A stretch of 64,000 nucleotides of DNA. Source: Entomomonas moraniae. Lineage in GTDB: Bacteria; Pseudomonadota; Gammaproteobacteria; Pseudomonadales; Pseudomonadaceae. Each line of letters begins with the position of its first letter. Positions within the stretch are counted from its first letter, which is position 1. Shown here piece after piece: positions 49,041 through 57,315 of this stretch. The position numbers and the translations under genes are program-made. The DNA lies in NCBI RefSeq assembly GCF_003991975.1, contig NZ_CP029822.1:1178001-1242000 (forward strand), in the 5' to 3' direction. The notes under the pieces are model-generated. The model was not told the origin of the DNA and did no database searches. It saw only the letters and a list, made by a program, of their open reading frames with translations.

Positions 49041-49265
49041 GGCGCCTCCTATACCTAGTGGTGACCGGTACCAAAGATCACATACGGTGGATGAGCCAGT
49101 AAAGTGTCCAAACACTAATCAACTATACAGGGGTTGTTCAGGTAAAACCTGCAAAGCGCTCAAACAATATCACTGGAAATATTAAAGCCTGAAATTATAT
49201 AGCAACTGGCTTTAAGTTTCTAGTCAACAATCCCGCTATTACTATAAGAATGATCTTATCTCTTG

Positions 49266-50189
49266 TTATCCACCTATTTGACAAATGAGCGAGGTATGTT
49301 TCTCAACAAGGGCTTTTAACTGACTGACATCGTCTGGATTTGGAGGTTTAATATCTCCCATACGGTACTCATAGTTAAGATAGCCATATTTATTTTCGCC
49401 CATGCGATGATACGGTAACAAGTGTATATGTTTCACACCCGGCAAATGGCTGGCAATATTGGCAATAGCCAATATTTCTTCTGGCTGGTCATTAAAGCCC
49501 GGTATTAGGGGAACGCGTATAATTAACTCAGTACTTGGAAAGCTAGCTATAAACTGTGCATTCTCTAAAATTAACTCATTGGGTTTCCCCACAAAGAGCT
49601 CATGCTTTTTACTGTCTGCATGTTTAATGTCAAGCAATACTAAATCAATATAAGGTAGTGTCTTTTCAAATTTTTCTTGTGGAACATAGGCCGCTGTCTC
49701 AACAGCAGTATGCCAACCCTCTCGCTTACAAGCTTTTAATAGCTCTGCGCTAAAATCTGCCTGAGCAATTGCCTCTCCACCCGAGAGAGTGACTCCGCCA
49801 TTGGAACGTCGATAGTGATTACTATCTCGCCTAAGCTCTTTGATTAAATCAGGAACTGTTACTATATTGCCCTCCATCGCTAATGCACCGGGATAGCAGA
49901 CCGAAGCACAATCACCACAAAGAACACATTGATCTTTTTTTACATTAAAACTAGGGATAATTTGTAATGCGTCATAATTACAAGCATCAACACATTTATT
50001 GCATTGTATGCAATCACGCTTAATAAACGCCAACTGCCTTGTCCAGTCATGGCTCTCTGGATTAGAGCACCAGCGACACCGCAAAGGACATCCTTTTAAA
50101 AAAACGATTGTCCGAATTCCTGGGCCATCGTGGACAGAAAAACGTTGAATATCAAACACTGTTCCTGTTATTTGTTCATTTAAAGACAT
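49266..50189 (-). CDS. Glycyl-radical enzyme activating enzyme (radical SAM)
   Basis: The 307-residue protein has the radical-SAM cluster motif C34-PLR-C38-RW-C41 and, inserted after it, two ferredoxin-like 4Fe-4S motifs (CIQCNKCVDAC and CVLCGDCASVC). This is the arrangement of activases for diol dehydratase or choline-lyase type glycyl radical enzymes rather than classical PflA. The SGGEAIAQADF segment matches the SAM-binding GGE motif. It installs the glycyl radical on the enzyme encoded 70 bp upstream. It works only without oxygen. Confidence 0.92.
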   Translation of the reverse strand: MSLNEQITGTVFDIQRFSVHDGPGIRTIVFLKGCPLRCRWCSNPESHDWTRQLAFIKRDCIQCNKCVDACNYDALQIIPSFNVKKDQCVLCGDCASVCYPGALAMEGNIVTVPDLIKELRRDSNHYRRSNGGVTLSGGEAIAQADFSAELLKACKREGWHTAVETAAYVPQEKFEKTLPYIDLVLLDIKHADSKKHELFVGKPNELILENAQFIASFPSTELIIRVPLIPGFNDQPEEILAIANIASHLPGVKHIHLLPYHRMGENKYGYLNYEYRMGDIKPPNPDDVSQLKALVEKHTSLICQIGG

Positions 50190-50259
50190 AAAATTCCTTA
50201 CTCAATAAGCGCATACTTTATAAAAAGTATACGCTTACAAACCTGATAATAAGTTATCG

Positions 50260-52773
50260 TTAAAACAATTGCTCCGTTCTAGAAATAATGTCATCTTGAA
50301 TTGATTTATCTAATGAAACAAAATGTGCACTATAACCAGCCACGCGAACCACCAGATTTTTATATCTTTCAGGATCTTGCTGTGCTTTTCTCAAGGTTTC
50401 ACGATCAATCACGTTGAATTGTACATGCATCCCTTTATGGTCAAAATACCCTCTTACAAGTGCCGCCAAATTAGCTAACCCTTCCTGACCAGAAAGTGCA
50501 GAGGGGTGAAACTTCTGATTTAACAATGTTCCGTTAGAAGCAATATGATGATCCAATTTAGCCACTGAGTTTAATGCAGCTGTAGGGCCATTTTTATCAT
50601 AACCTGAAATAGGTGATACCCCTTCAGCTAATGGCTGCCCTGCTAGTCGACCATCAGGCGTTGCACCACAAACCAACCCCATAGGCACGTTCGCAGACAC
50701 AGGATATAAACCTGGTTGGAAACAACCACCTCTAGGATTTTTATAGCGCTGCACTTCTGTACAATAAATAAGCGCTGCTTCACGGGCAATATCATCCGCT
50801 TCGTCCAAGTCATTACCATATTTAGGCGCACCATTAATCAACATCTGACGAATATATTCACCTTCTGTTGAATCATTATTATTGGTTTGTGCTTTGTATG
50901 TTTCTGACTTATTAGTTTGTGCTAAAATTTGTTGTACAACTTGAGCCACTAGCGCTTCTAAATCTGTTTGTTGAGTGCCTGTTGTACTATCTACAGCACA
51001 AGTTTTACCATGACCGAAGTTATTACCGAGCACTTCTTTTAGTTGGGTGAGTGTCAATTTCTTTTGCTCAAATACCAATGTTTTAATAGCCATTAAAGCA
51101 TCGCCTACATTGGCAACCCCAACACCTTGTGGACCAGTAAAGTTATATTGAGCGCCACCCTCTTGCAAGGTCTTACCTTTTGCAATGCAATTATCAACCA
51201 TGCACGATAAGAATGGCAGTGGCGCACGCTCACCGTGCGCAACATCCACCGCATTATCCGCATTAACAAGCAGCTTAACAAACCATTCCATTTGTTTTCT
51301 GTAAGCTTTTTCAAGCTCGTTATAACTTTGGAAAGACGTTAAATCACCTGTTTCTAAACCAACCTTAACATGACCATCCATTCCATTGTTTAACGTTACT
51401 TCTAGCACTTTTAACATATTGAAGAAAGCTGCATCGTGCCAACCTTCTGTTTTACCGCCAACTTGAGGTTCAACACATCCAATAATGCAGTAATCACGGG
51501 CGTCGTTAAGACTCACACCTCGATTTTCTAATGCAGGAATAATCACTTCGTCATTATACCAAGCAGGCATCCCTAACCCTATACGTGTCACTTCAGCGGC
51601 TTTTTCCATCAGTGATTGTGGTGTCTTATTCCAGACGCGAATAGAAATAGAGGGTTGCGGTAATTTAACATGGGCTGAGGCTGTTAAACAGGCATAAGAC
51701 AAAGGATTCGTTGCATCACGTCCACACACTGTTTGCCCACCCACAATAAGGTTTTGAAACATTGGATAACCACCAAAACCTTTGGTTGAGGCTTCATCAC
51801 GAATCTTGTTAACATCATTTAATTTAACCCACAAGCAGTCTAATAGCTCTTGTGCTTGTTCCTCACTCATGGTGCCATTAATGACACATGCTTCATAGTA
51901 AGGGAACATATATTGGTCAAAGCGTCCGGGAGAAATGGAGTGCCCATTAGACTCTATTTGAATTGCCGCTTGGATAAACCAGAATGATTGACAAGCTTCC
52001 CAGAAATTTCTGGCTGGATTTTCTGGTACATTCTCACAGTTTTTAGCAATTTGTAATAGCTCTTGCTTGCGTTGGTTATTTGTTTCTTTAGCTGCCTCAA
52101 TCTGGGCTAGCTTAGCAAAACGCTTTGCATAGTTAACCACCGCATTAGCCGAAATAATCACTGACTCATAAAAATGCGATTTTTTTACTGCATCTGGGTC
52201 CCCCTTATCCAATGCGACAAGTGCAGTTGCAGCCTCAGCAATAATACCTTTAAAACCAATCTGTAAAACCTTGCGATAATCTACACTGATATGACCAACA
52301 CCATTAAAATAGTAGTTTCCAACAGTGAAAGCCCCAACATCCATTGCAGTAATAGTTTCTGAGTACATATATTGGGTGGCTAATTCTTGGGTTGTTTTAC
52401 CATCCCAGTATTTAAATACTTCTCGCAGTATTTTTTTGCTTTCATCTGAAATAAAGAAGCGATCCCCTGTTCGCTTATTAATAGAATCAAACTCATCTTC
52501 TAGCCATTTGTTAGAAAACTCAGGAAAAAGTTGCACACCTCTAGGGCTAACAGCAAAATTACCAACAATAAGTTCATTGGGGCGAATGACTAATGTCATT
52601 TCATTCATTATTTTTTCAAACGCACGCGCACGGCGAATCACCATTGGTTGATTTTCAGTTTGCTTATAAGATTCTGTTAATAGACAAGCCCGCTCTATTT
52701 CAACGGGGGGATCATTGCGATAAAGCTCATCGATCAAACCTTGAATTCTATTGCTCACTTCTATATTTCTCAT
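50260..52773 (-). CDS. Glycyl radical enzyme, glycerol/propanediol dehydratase type, with internal insertion
   Basis: The 837-residue protein has the thiyl-radical Cys433 and Glu435 in IIGCVEPQ, matching the numbering known for Clostridium butyricum glycerol dehydratase, and Gly813 in the RVAGYSAHF motif 24 residues from the end. ESNGHSIS also matches the diol-dehydratase active site, so this is not PFL. About 50 residues more than the 787-residue glycerol dehydratase are accounted for by an insertion near 600-645. The insertion contains the amphipathic helix DLEALVAQVVQQILAQ (from Asp604) and a polar linker, resembling a microcompartment encapsulation peptide. Likely reaction: dehydration of glycerol or 1,2-propanediol to an aldehyde. 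Choline lyase is less likely. It lies between its activase and a shell protein gene. Confidence 0.87.
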   Translation of the reverse strand: MRNIEVSNRIQGLIDELYRNDPPVEIERACLLTESYKQTENQPMVIRRARAFEKIMNEMTLVIRPNELIVGNFAVSPRGVQLFPEFSNKWLEDEFDSINKRTGDRFFISDESKKILREVFKYWDGKTTQELATQYMYSETITAMDVGAFTVGNYYFNGVGHISVDYRKVLQIGFKGIIAEAATALVALDKGDPDAVKKSHFYESVIISANAVVNYAKRFAKLAQIEAAKETNNQRKQELLQIAKNCENVPENPARNFWEACQSFWFIQAAIQIESNGHSISPGRFDQYMFPYYEACVINGTMSEEQAQELLDCLWVKLNDVNKIRDEASTKGFGGYPMFQNLIVGGQTVCGRDATNPLSYACLTASAHVKLPQPSISIRVWNKTPQSLMEKAAEVTRIGLGMPAWYNDEVIIPALENRGVSLNDARDYCIIGCVEPQVGGKTEGWHDAAFFNMLKVLEVTLNNGMDGHVKVGLETGDLTSFQSYNELEKAYRKQMEWFVKLLVNADNAVDVAHGERAPLPFLSCMVDNCIAKGKTLQEGGAQYNFTGPQGVGVANVGDALMAIKTLVFEQKKLTLTQLKEVLGNNFGHGKTCAVDSTTGTQQTDLEALVAQVVQQILAQTNKSETYKAQTNNNDSTEGEYIRQMLINGAPKYGNDLDEADDIAREAALIYCTEVQRYKNPRGGCFQPGLYPVSANVPMGLVCGATPDGRLAGQPLAEGVSPISGYDKNGPTAALNSVAKLDHHIASNGTLLNQKFHPSALSGQEGLANLAALVRGYFDHKGMHVQFNVIDRETLRKAQQDPERYKNLVVRVAGYSAHFVSLDKSIQDDIISRTEQLF

Positions 52774-52948
52774 TTGCCATCACCCTATTCTTTGCCTATT
52801 TTTTGAGTTTGTTCGCTCTATTGAAAAATTGTTTCTTCATGAAAAAATCTTAATAAAATTTTGAAAAGTAACAACTTCTCTAGTTTTTATGCATTTACAA
52901 CTGTGTTTTGTTCAATAACTTCTAAAAAGTTCGATTATCAAAGGTTGA

Positions 52949-53743
52949 TCAAATAATATAAGGTGTTGTTGTCGAGGCTGCCTTACCACCCAAAGACTCC
53001 AATAATGGCAAACCAACTTCTCTAGCAGCTATAACTGCTTGCTTTACCGCACCTGAATCACCTGAAATCATTAAGATAGCTTCGTTTGAATAGCTAGTGC
53101 CACCATTAGCGGGAGAACCATAGCCAACCACATCTACCTGTGCGGCTTTTACTGCCACATCAGCCATTAACACACCAATTGCAGCAGGAGCTCCAACAAT
53201 TAAACCAAATGCTTTATTCATTGGCGCATTAAATCCTTTTTGGCAAGCATAATTAGCCCTAGCTGTATATTGAAACTCTAAATGCCCAGCATCATTGCCA
53301 TAAACATCTCCCATCGTGCGATTTAACTCACTCAGGGTCACTTCTACTGCATTTCTTGCATCAGCCACGTCATCAGCACCAAAAATAATTAAGCTTCCAT
53401 GCCCTGCTCCACCTTTGGTATCTCTAGGGAGCTCAATAGATAAGATTTTTACATTACTTGCTTTCACCGCCTCATCAGCGGCTAATATTTGAGGACCTGC
53501 TCCTGTTCTAGCACCAACAATACCAATGGCGTTGTATCCTTTTTCTAACTTCATCATCTGGTGTAGTGCTGGATCAACATTAGCGATTACCAGCCCAATC
53601 GTATCGCCTATGGCTGTACCAACAAATTCGGGGGGCATTGGAGACGGGCTAGTAGAAAATTGAGGAGAGTTGTTTTTTTCAGAGGTATTTAGACGCTTCA
53701 TGACTTCTGCAAAAACCTGTTTAGAAAGTTCATCTTGTTGCAT
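52949..53743 (-). CDS. PduB-like trimeric microcompartment shell protein (BMC-T)
   Basis: The protein has 264 residues from the ATG at 53743, eight bases after AAAGG; an ATG at 53749 is too close to it. It matches PduB-type tandem BMC-domain proteins: IGLVIANVDPALHQMM, then GAGPQILAADEAVKASNVK and the second domain AFGLIVGAPAAIGVLMADVAVKAA. The N-terminus (QDELSKQVFAEVMKRL) is an amphipathic helix followed by a Ser/Pro/Asn linker. In Salmonella PduB an N-terminal extension tethers the enzyme core to the shell. No BMC-H or BMC-P pentamer gene is nearby, so a closed compartment cannot be built from this locus alone. Confidence 0.88.
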   Translation of the reverse strand: MQQDELSKQVFAEVMKRLNTSEKNNSPQFSTSPSPMPPEFVGTAIGDTIGLVIANVDPALHQMMKLEKGYNAIGIVGARTGAGPQILAADEAVKASNVKILSIELPRDTKGGAGHGSLIIFGADDVADARNAVEVTLSELNRTMGDVYGNDAGHLEFQYTARANYACQKGFNAPMNKAFGLIVGAPAAIGVLMADVAVKAAQVDVVGYGSPANGGTSYSNEAILMISGDSGAVKQAVIAAREVGLPLLESLGGKAASTTTPYII

Positions 53744-53925
53744 ATGCATTACCTTTAGTCAGTTCTGAAAGACTACAGCATAGTTCTAAAACATCATCAA
53801 CCTATCAAACAGCTAGCACACAATATAAATAATAAGTTACGTTTATATTTTTGTCGTTTTTGATTTTTAGGTTTTAACTATTCACTTGCAACTATAAATA
53901 CTCTAGATAAACCCTTTGCCTTGCA

Positions 53926-53939
53926 CTGATTAAAATCAA
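53926..53939. promoter_or_regulatory. FNR/ANR-like box upstream of the shell protein and glycyl radical genes
   Basis: CTGAT-TAAA-ATCAA matches the FNR/ANR consensus TTGAT-N4-ATCAA at nine of ten fixed positions. It lies about 185 bp upstream of the shell-protein start. Oxygen-responsive activation fits an operon whose enzymes are destroyed by oxygen. Functional proof is lacking. Confidence 0.5.
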
Positions 53940-54111
53940 CATTTTCTCTAATTTTTTAAATTTATCTCAGAAAATATAAGTCGTCATCATCATATAAAAG
54001 ATACTTAACAAGCACTCTAACCTCTAGAAAACCAAGCCTATAGCGTATTACATCCTCAATAAATATGAAATTTTATTTTTTATTTTTCTTAAAGATGTTT
54101 TATTTTTTATC

Positions 54112-54146
54112 ATTACATGTAATAATTTGCAAGAATTACACGTAAT
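54112..54146. promoter_or_regulatory. Tandem 12-bp palindromes ATTACRYGTAAT upstream of lemA
   Basis: ATTACATGTAAT (54112-54123, a perfect palindrome) and ATTACACGTAAT (54135-54146, near-perfect) have centres 23 bp apart. They lie directly upstream of the lemA ribosome-binding site (AAAAGGAGA). Two dimer sites about two helical turns apart suggest a dedicated regulator. I do not recognise which. Confidence 0.5.
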
Positions 54147-54167
54147 AAACAAAAGGAGATGTAAAAA

Positions 54168-54758
54168 ATGAAATTTTTAATTTTTCTCATTATTTTAGTA
54201 GGTATTATTGGCTTTATTGCTTATCTTTACAATCAACTGGTTAGTTTGAAAGAACAATTTAAAAATGCGTTCTCCCAAATTGATATCCAACTTAAGCGTC
54301 GCTATGATCTTATTCCTAACTTGGTAGAAACAGCAAAAGCTTATTTAAAACACGAAAGCGATACGCTCACAAAAGTCACAGAAGCACGTAATACAGCCCT
54401 AAGTGCACTTAAAGCCGTGACCGGGAATATAGATAACTCCTCAGCAATCACTGCATTAAACCAAGCTGAAAAACAACTATCTCAGGCATTGACTAGTTTC
54501 AATTTACAAATAGAAGCTTATCCAGAATTAAAGGCTAATGAGAATATCATGCAACTTTCTGAGGAACTTTCATCTACAGAAAACCGTATTGCTTTCGCAA
54601 GACAGGCCTATAACGATGCGGTCATGGCTTATAATATCCAACGTAAAACCTTTCCAACCAATCTCTTTGCTGCGAAATTTGGTCACTTTAAAGATGCTGT
54701 TTTATTGTCATTTGAAGACTCTTCAGAACTACAAAATGCACCTAAAATTAGTTTTTAA
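54168..54758 (+). CDS. lemA: LemA-family protein
   Basis: The 196-residue protein has one N-terminal membrane helix (residues ~1-20), followed by the LemA coiled-coil core (LKEQFKNAFSQIDIQLKRRYDLIPNLVETAKAY and VMAYNIQRKTFPTNLFAAKFG). LemA proteins are membrane-anchored helical bundles often paired with an M48-type peptidase, as here, 18 bp downstream. Their biochemical role is not settled. A strong AGGAGA ribosome-binding site precedes the ATG, and tandem palindromes lie just upstream. Confidence 0.93.
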   Translation: MKFLIFLIILVGIIGFIAYLYNQLVSLKEQFKNAFSQIDIQLKRRYDLIPNLVETAKAYLKHESDTLTKVTEARNTALSALKAVTGNIDNSSAITALNQAEKQLSQALTSFNLQIEAYPELKANENIMQLSEELSSTENRIAFARQAYNDAVMAYNIQRKTFPTNLFAAKFGHFKDAVLLSFEDSSELQNAPKISF

Positions 54759-54776
54759 TCTGAACGGTTAGTCAGT

Positions 54777-56720
54777 ATGAACTTTTTTAAATATCAAGAT
54801 CAAGCAAAAAACCAAACATTTTGGCTAGTGGTACTTTTTTTTGCAGGATTAGTAATAATACCTTTTATAGGTGCCAAAATTATTACTTTTGCTCTGAACC
54901 TCATGATTTCTGAAAAAACAAGACCGAACAATCTTTTTGCTATAATATTAACTTCATTAATACTAATTACACTGCTCGTTTCTTTATACAAATATATTTC
55001 TTTACGTCAAGGGGGACGAGTAGTTGCCATCTCTCTAGGAGGCCGCTTAATTGATAAGAAAGCTGCTACGCTAAAAGAACGGCAATTATTGAATGTTGTG
55101 GAAGAAATGGCTATTGCTTCTAGCCTACCTGTTCCTCATGTTTATATTTTAGATGATGAACCTAATATCAATGCTTTTGCAGCTGGCTATACCATTAATG
55201 ATGCGGTCATAGGCGTTACTTACGGATGTGTGGAGTTACTGACGCGTGATGAACTACAAGCAGTTATAGCGCATGAGTTTAGTCATATTTTAAATGGTGA
55301 TATGCGGCTTAACTTACGCTTCACTTCCTTACTTTTCGGTTTTATTTTCGTCACTCAAGCAGGTTATACCCTTTTAGATTTAGCCACTGGTTTTAATGAA
55401 GGAGATACAGATAAATCCGTTAGTTATATCGTAGCCAATCAAGGAACACGTTATGGCTTATCAGGAGATAAGAAAAAAGGTGGTGGTTTCTCCATCCAGC
55501 TTCTTGTCATAGCAGTAGCTCTCTTACTCGCTGGCTTTATTGGCCAAGTGTGGGCTCGCATCATGCAAGCCGCGGTTAACCGACAACGCGAGTATTTAGC
55601 CGATGCATCCTCAGTACAATTTACCCGTCATGCCAAAGCACTTGCCTCTGCACTAAAAAAAATCGGTGGATCAGAGACTGGCACAACATTATATGCAGCC
55701 ACCGCAGCTACTTATAATCATTTTTTCTTCAGTCAGGTAGATGAAAAGCTACTGGCCACCCACCCTCCTTTGAAAAAACGTATCCTACGTATAGAACCAT
55801 GGTGGAGAGGAGAATTTATTAAACCCAATATTGAGAGGCTAGAGCAAGAGATCGCTTACAAGAACAATCCTGAACTAACTCAAACTCAAAAAACGTTCAA
55901 ACAAAAAGACAAACAAATAGCAATGGCTATCGCCGTCGGGACGGCATTGACTCACAGTGAAGCATTGCCTTTTATCAAGCCTATCAGTCTACTCAATACC
56001 GATGTTTCTACACCTGAGCAAGCCATTGCAAAAATTGAATCAATTTGCCAAGAACCTATGGATGCTTGTTATTTAATGTTTGCCATTTTGATGGACAAAA
56101 TTCCATCCATTCGAGCCAAACAATTCACAGTTATCAAAAACACTGATCTTGTGACAGACTATTATCAAACCCTATCGCTTATTCCAGAAGAGAGATACTT
56201 GGAGTTTATTGAGAAGGCCATTCCTTCTTTAAAAAACCTATCGGCAACACAATACAAGACATTTAAAAATATATTAATGCACTTTATTCAAGCAGACAAA
56301 ACAATTTCTTTAAAAGAATGGTTACTCTACCAACTCATTACTCACCAAGTTGATGGGCAATTTAACCCCAAGGCTATTGCTCAAAATTCGCTTTACAACC
56401 ATATAAGCCAAGTTAAAGAAGAAGCAACCAACATTATCACCATAGCGGCCTATCTTAATGAAAACATCATCGATCAGCAGCGTGCTTTTGAAGTAGCAGC
56501 AAATAGTATAGGATTAGATACTATAGAATTACCTGAAAAGCCCAGCTTTACAAAACTAAGCAGTAGTTTGGCTAAACTTCAATATGCCTCATTGGGTGTT
56601 CGTAAACTTATTTTACAAGGGATATTAAAAACCATTGAACATGACAATAAAATATCCACTAAAGAACATGCACTGCTTAGGGTGTTATCACTTTGTCTAG
56701 ACTGCCCAATAGCTCTATAA
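54777..56720 (+). CDS. M48-family membrane metallopeptidase with long C-terminal extension
   Basis: The 647-residue protein has two N-terminal membrane helices (~15-75), the zinc site H166-EFS-H170 in AVIAHEFSHILNGD, two further hydrophobic segments (~180-200 and ~240-260) and the third ligand region NRQREYLADASSVQFTRH. The first ~350 residues form an HtpX-like peptidase. The last ~300 are a helical region without a motif I recognise. Such LemA-M48 pairs are thought to act in membrane protein quality control or envelope stress, but the substrate is not known. It follows lemA in the same operon. Confidence 0.9.
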   Translation: MNFFKYQDQAKNQTFWLVVLFFAGLVIIPFIGAKIITFALNLMISEKTRPNNLFAIILTSLILITLLVSLYKYISLRQGGRVVAISLGGRLIDKKAATLKERQLLNVVEEMAIASSLPVPHVYILDDEPNINAFAAGYTINDAVIGVTYGCVELLTRDELQAVIAHEFSHILNGDMRLNLRFTSLLFGFIFVTQAGYTLLDLATGFNEGDTDKSVSYIVANQGTRYGLSGDKKKGGGFSIQLLVIAVALLLAGFIGQVWARIMQAAVNRQREYLADASSVQFTRHAKALASALKKIGGSETGTTLYAATAATYNHFFFSQVDEKLLATHPPLKKRILRIEPWWRGEFIKPNIERLEQEIAYKNNPELTQTQKTFKQKDKQIAMAIAVGTALTHSEALPFIKPISLLNTDVSTPEQAIAKIESICQEPMDACYLMFAILMDKIPSIRAKQFTVIKNTDLVTDYYQTLSLIPEERYLEFIEKAIPSLKNLSATQYKTFKNILMHFIQADKTISLKEWLLYQLITHQVDGQFNPKAIAQNSLYNHISQVKEEATNIITIAAYLNENIIDQQRAFEVAANSIGLDTIELPEKPSFTKLSSSLAKLQYASLGVRKLILQGILKTIEHDNKISTKEHALLRVLSLCLDCPIAL

Positions 56721-56731
56721 CTGTAAAACAA

Positions 56732-57121
56732 TTATTTCAAGAAAAATTTAAAGGCTGTGACAGTCGCTATGCCCAAAAATGTCATGATGATACTGCCAAT
56801 CACGTGACTAGCAACGGCCAAACTACCCCACATTATTTTGCCTTCATAAAAAAGCATTGAGACTTCACCAGAGAAACTAGAAAAAGTAGAAAGCCCCCCC
56901 AAGCATCCCGTTATAATAAATAAACGCCATTCTGCAGGAATGTGTGGATTACTCATAAAAACAACAAGAAAAATCCCTATCAAATAACTTGCTATTAAAT
57001 TAGCAACTAATGTTCCTAAAGGGATTGTTGGAAATAATGAGTTAAGAGAAAGCCCTAGAACCCAACGTATAATGGAACCTAGCGCACCACCGATACCTAC
57101 TAATAAAGCAAACTTTAACAT
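56732..57121 (-). CDS. crcB: Fluoride ion exporter CrcB/FluC
   Basis: The 129-residue four-helix protein starts with GGALGSIIRWVLG and contains PLGTLVANLIASYLIG and TGCLGGLSTFSSFSGE, the conserved Fluc signature with the Asn and Phe-box residues. It forms a dual-topology dimeric fluoride channel. It is convergent with the M48 gene. The 190 bp upstream show no clear fluoride riboswitch. Confidence 0.95.
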   Translation of the reverse strand: MLKFALLVGIGGALGSIIRWVLGLSLNSLFPTIPLGTLVANLIASYLIGIFLVVFMSNPHIPAEWRLFIITGCLGGLSTFSSFSGEVSMLFYEGKIMWGSLAVASHVIGSIIMTFLGIATVTAFKFFLK

Positions 57122-57315
57122 AGACTAACCTTTCTTCCATAAAAAATGTCGCTTAACTAGCCAACTAGAAAGCACCATGATTGATTATTTTCTTCTAATG
57201 AGCCATTAAAATCTAAATAACATTTTATGCTAATAGTATATCAAGCATTCCTTTGCTGATCAGTATATTTCAATGACCTTCTTAGTATAACTAAACAGAG
57301 TATAACGTCTCAATC

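Larger units (their letters stand above)
53750..54167. other. Divergent spacer between the microcompartment locus and lemA
   Basis: This AT-rich spacer of about 420 bp holds no gene. It contains an FNR/ANR-like box (53926-53939) on the shell-gene side and paired 12-bp palindromes (54112-54146) on the lemA side, both annotated separately. Confidence 0.5.

Noticed and set aside
50260-52773. Choline trimethylamine-lyase (CutC) or pyruvate formate-lyase
   Set aside because: Cys433/Glu435 numbering, ESNGHSIS and overall alignment fit glycerol/propanediol dehydratase. PFL has two adjacent active-site cysteines, and CutC normally has an N-terminal extension that is absent here.
57122-57315. Fluoride riboswitch upstream of crcB
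   Set aside because: The conserved fluoride riboswitch core could not be found on the minus strand in this spacer.
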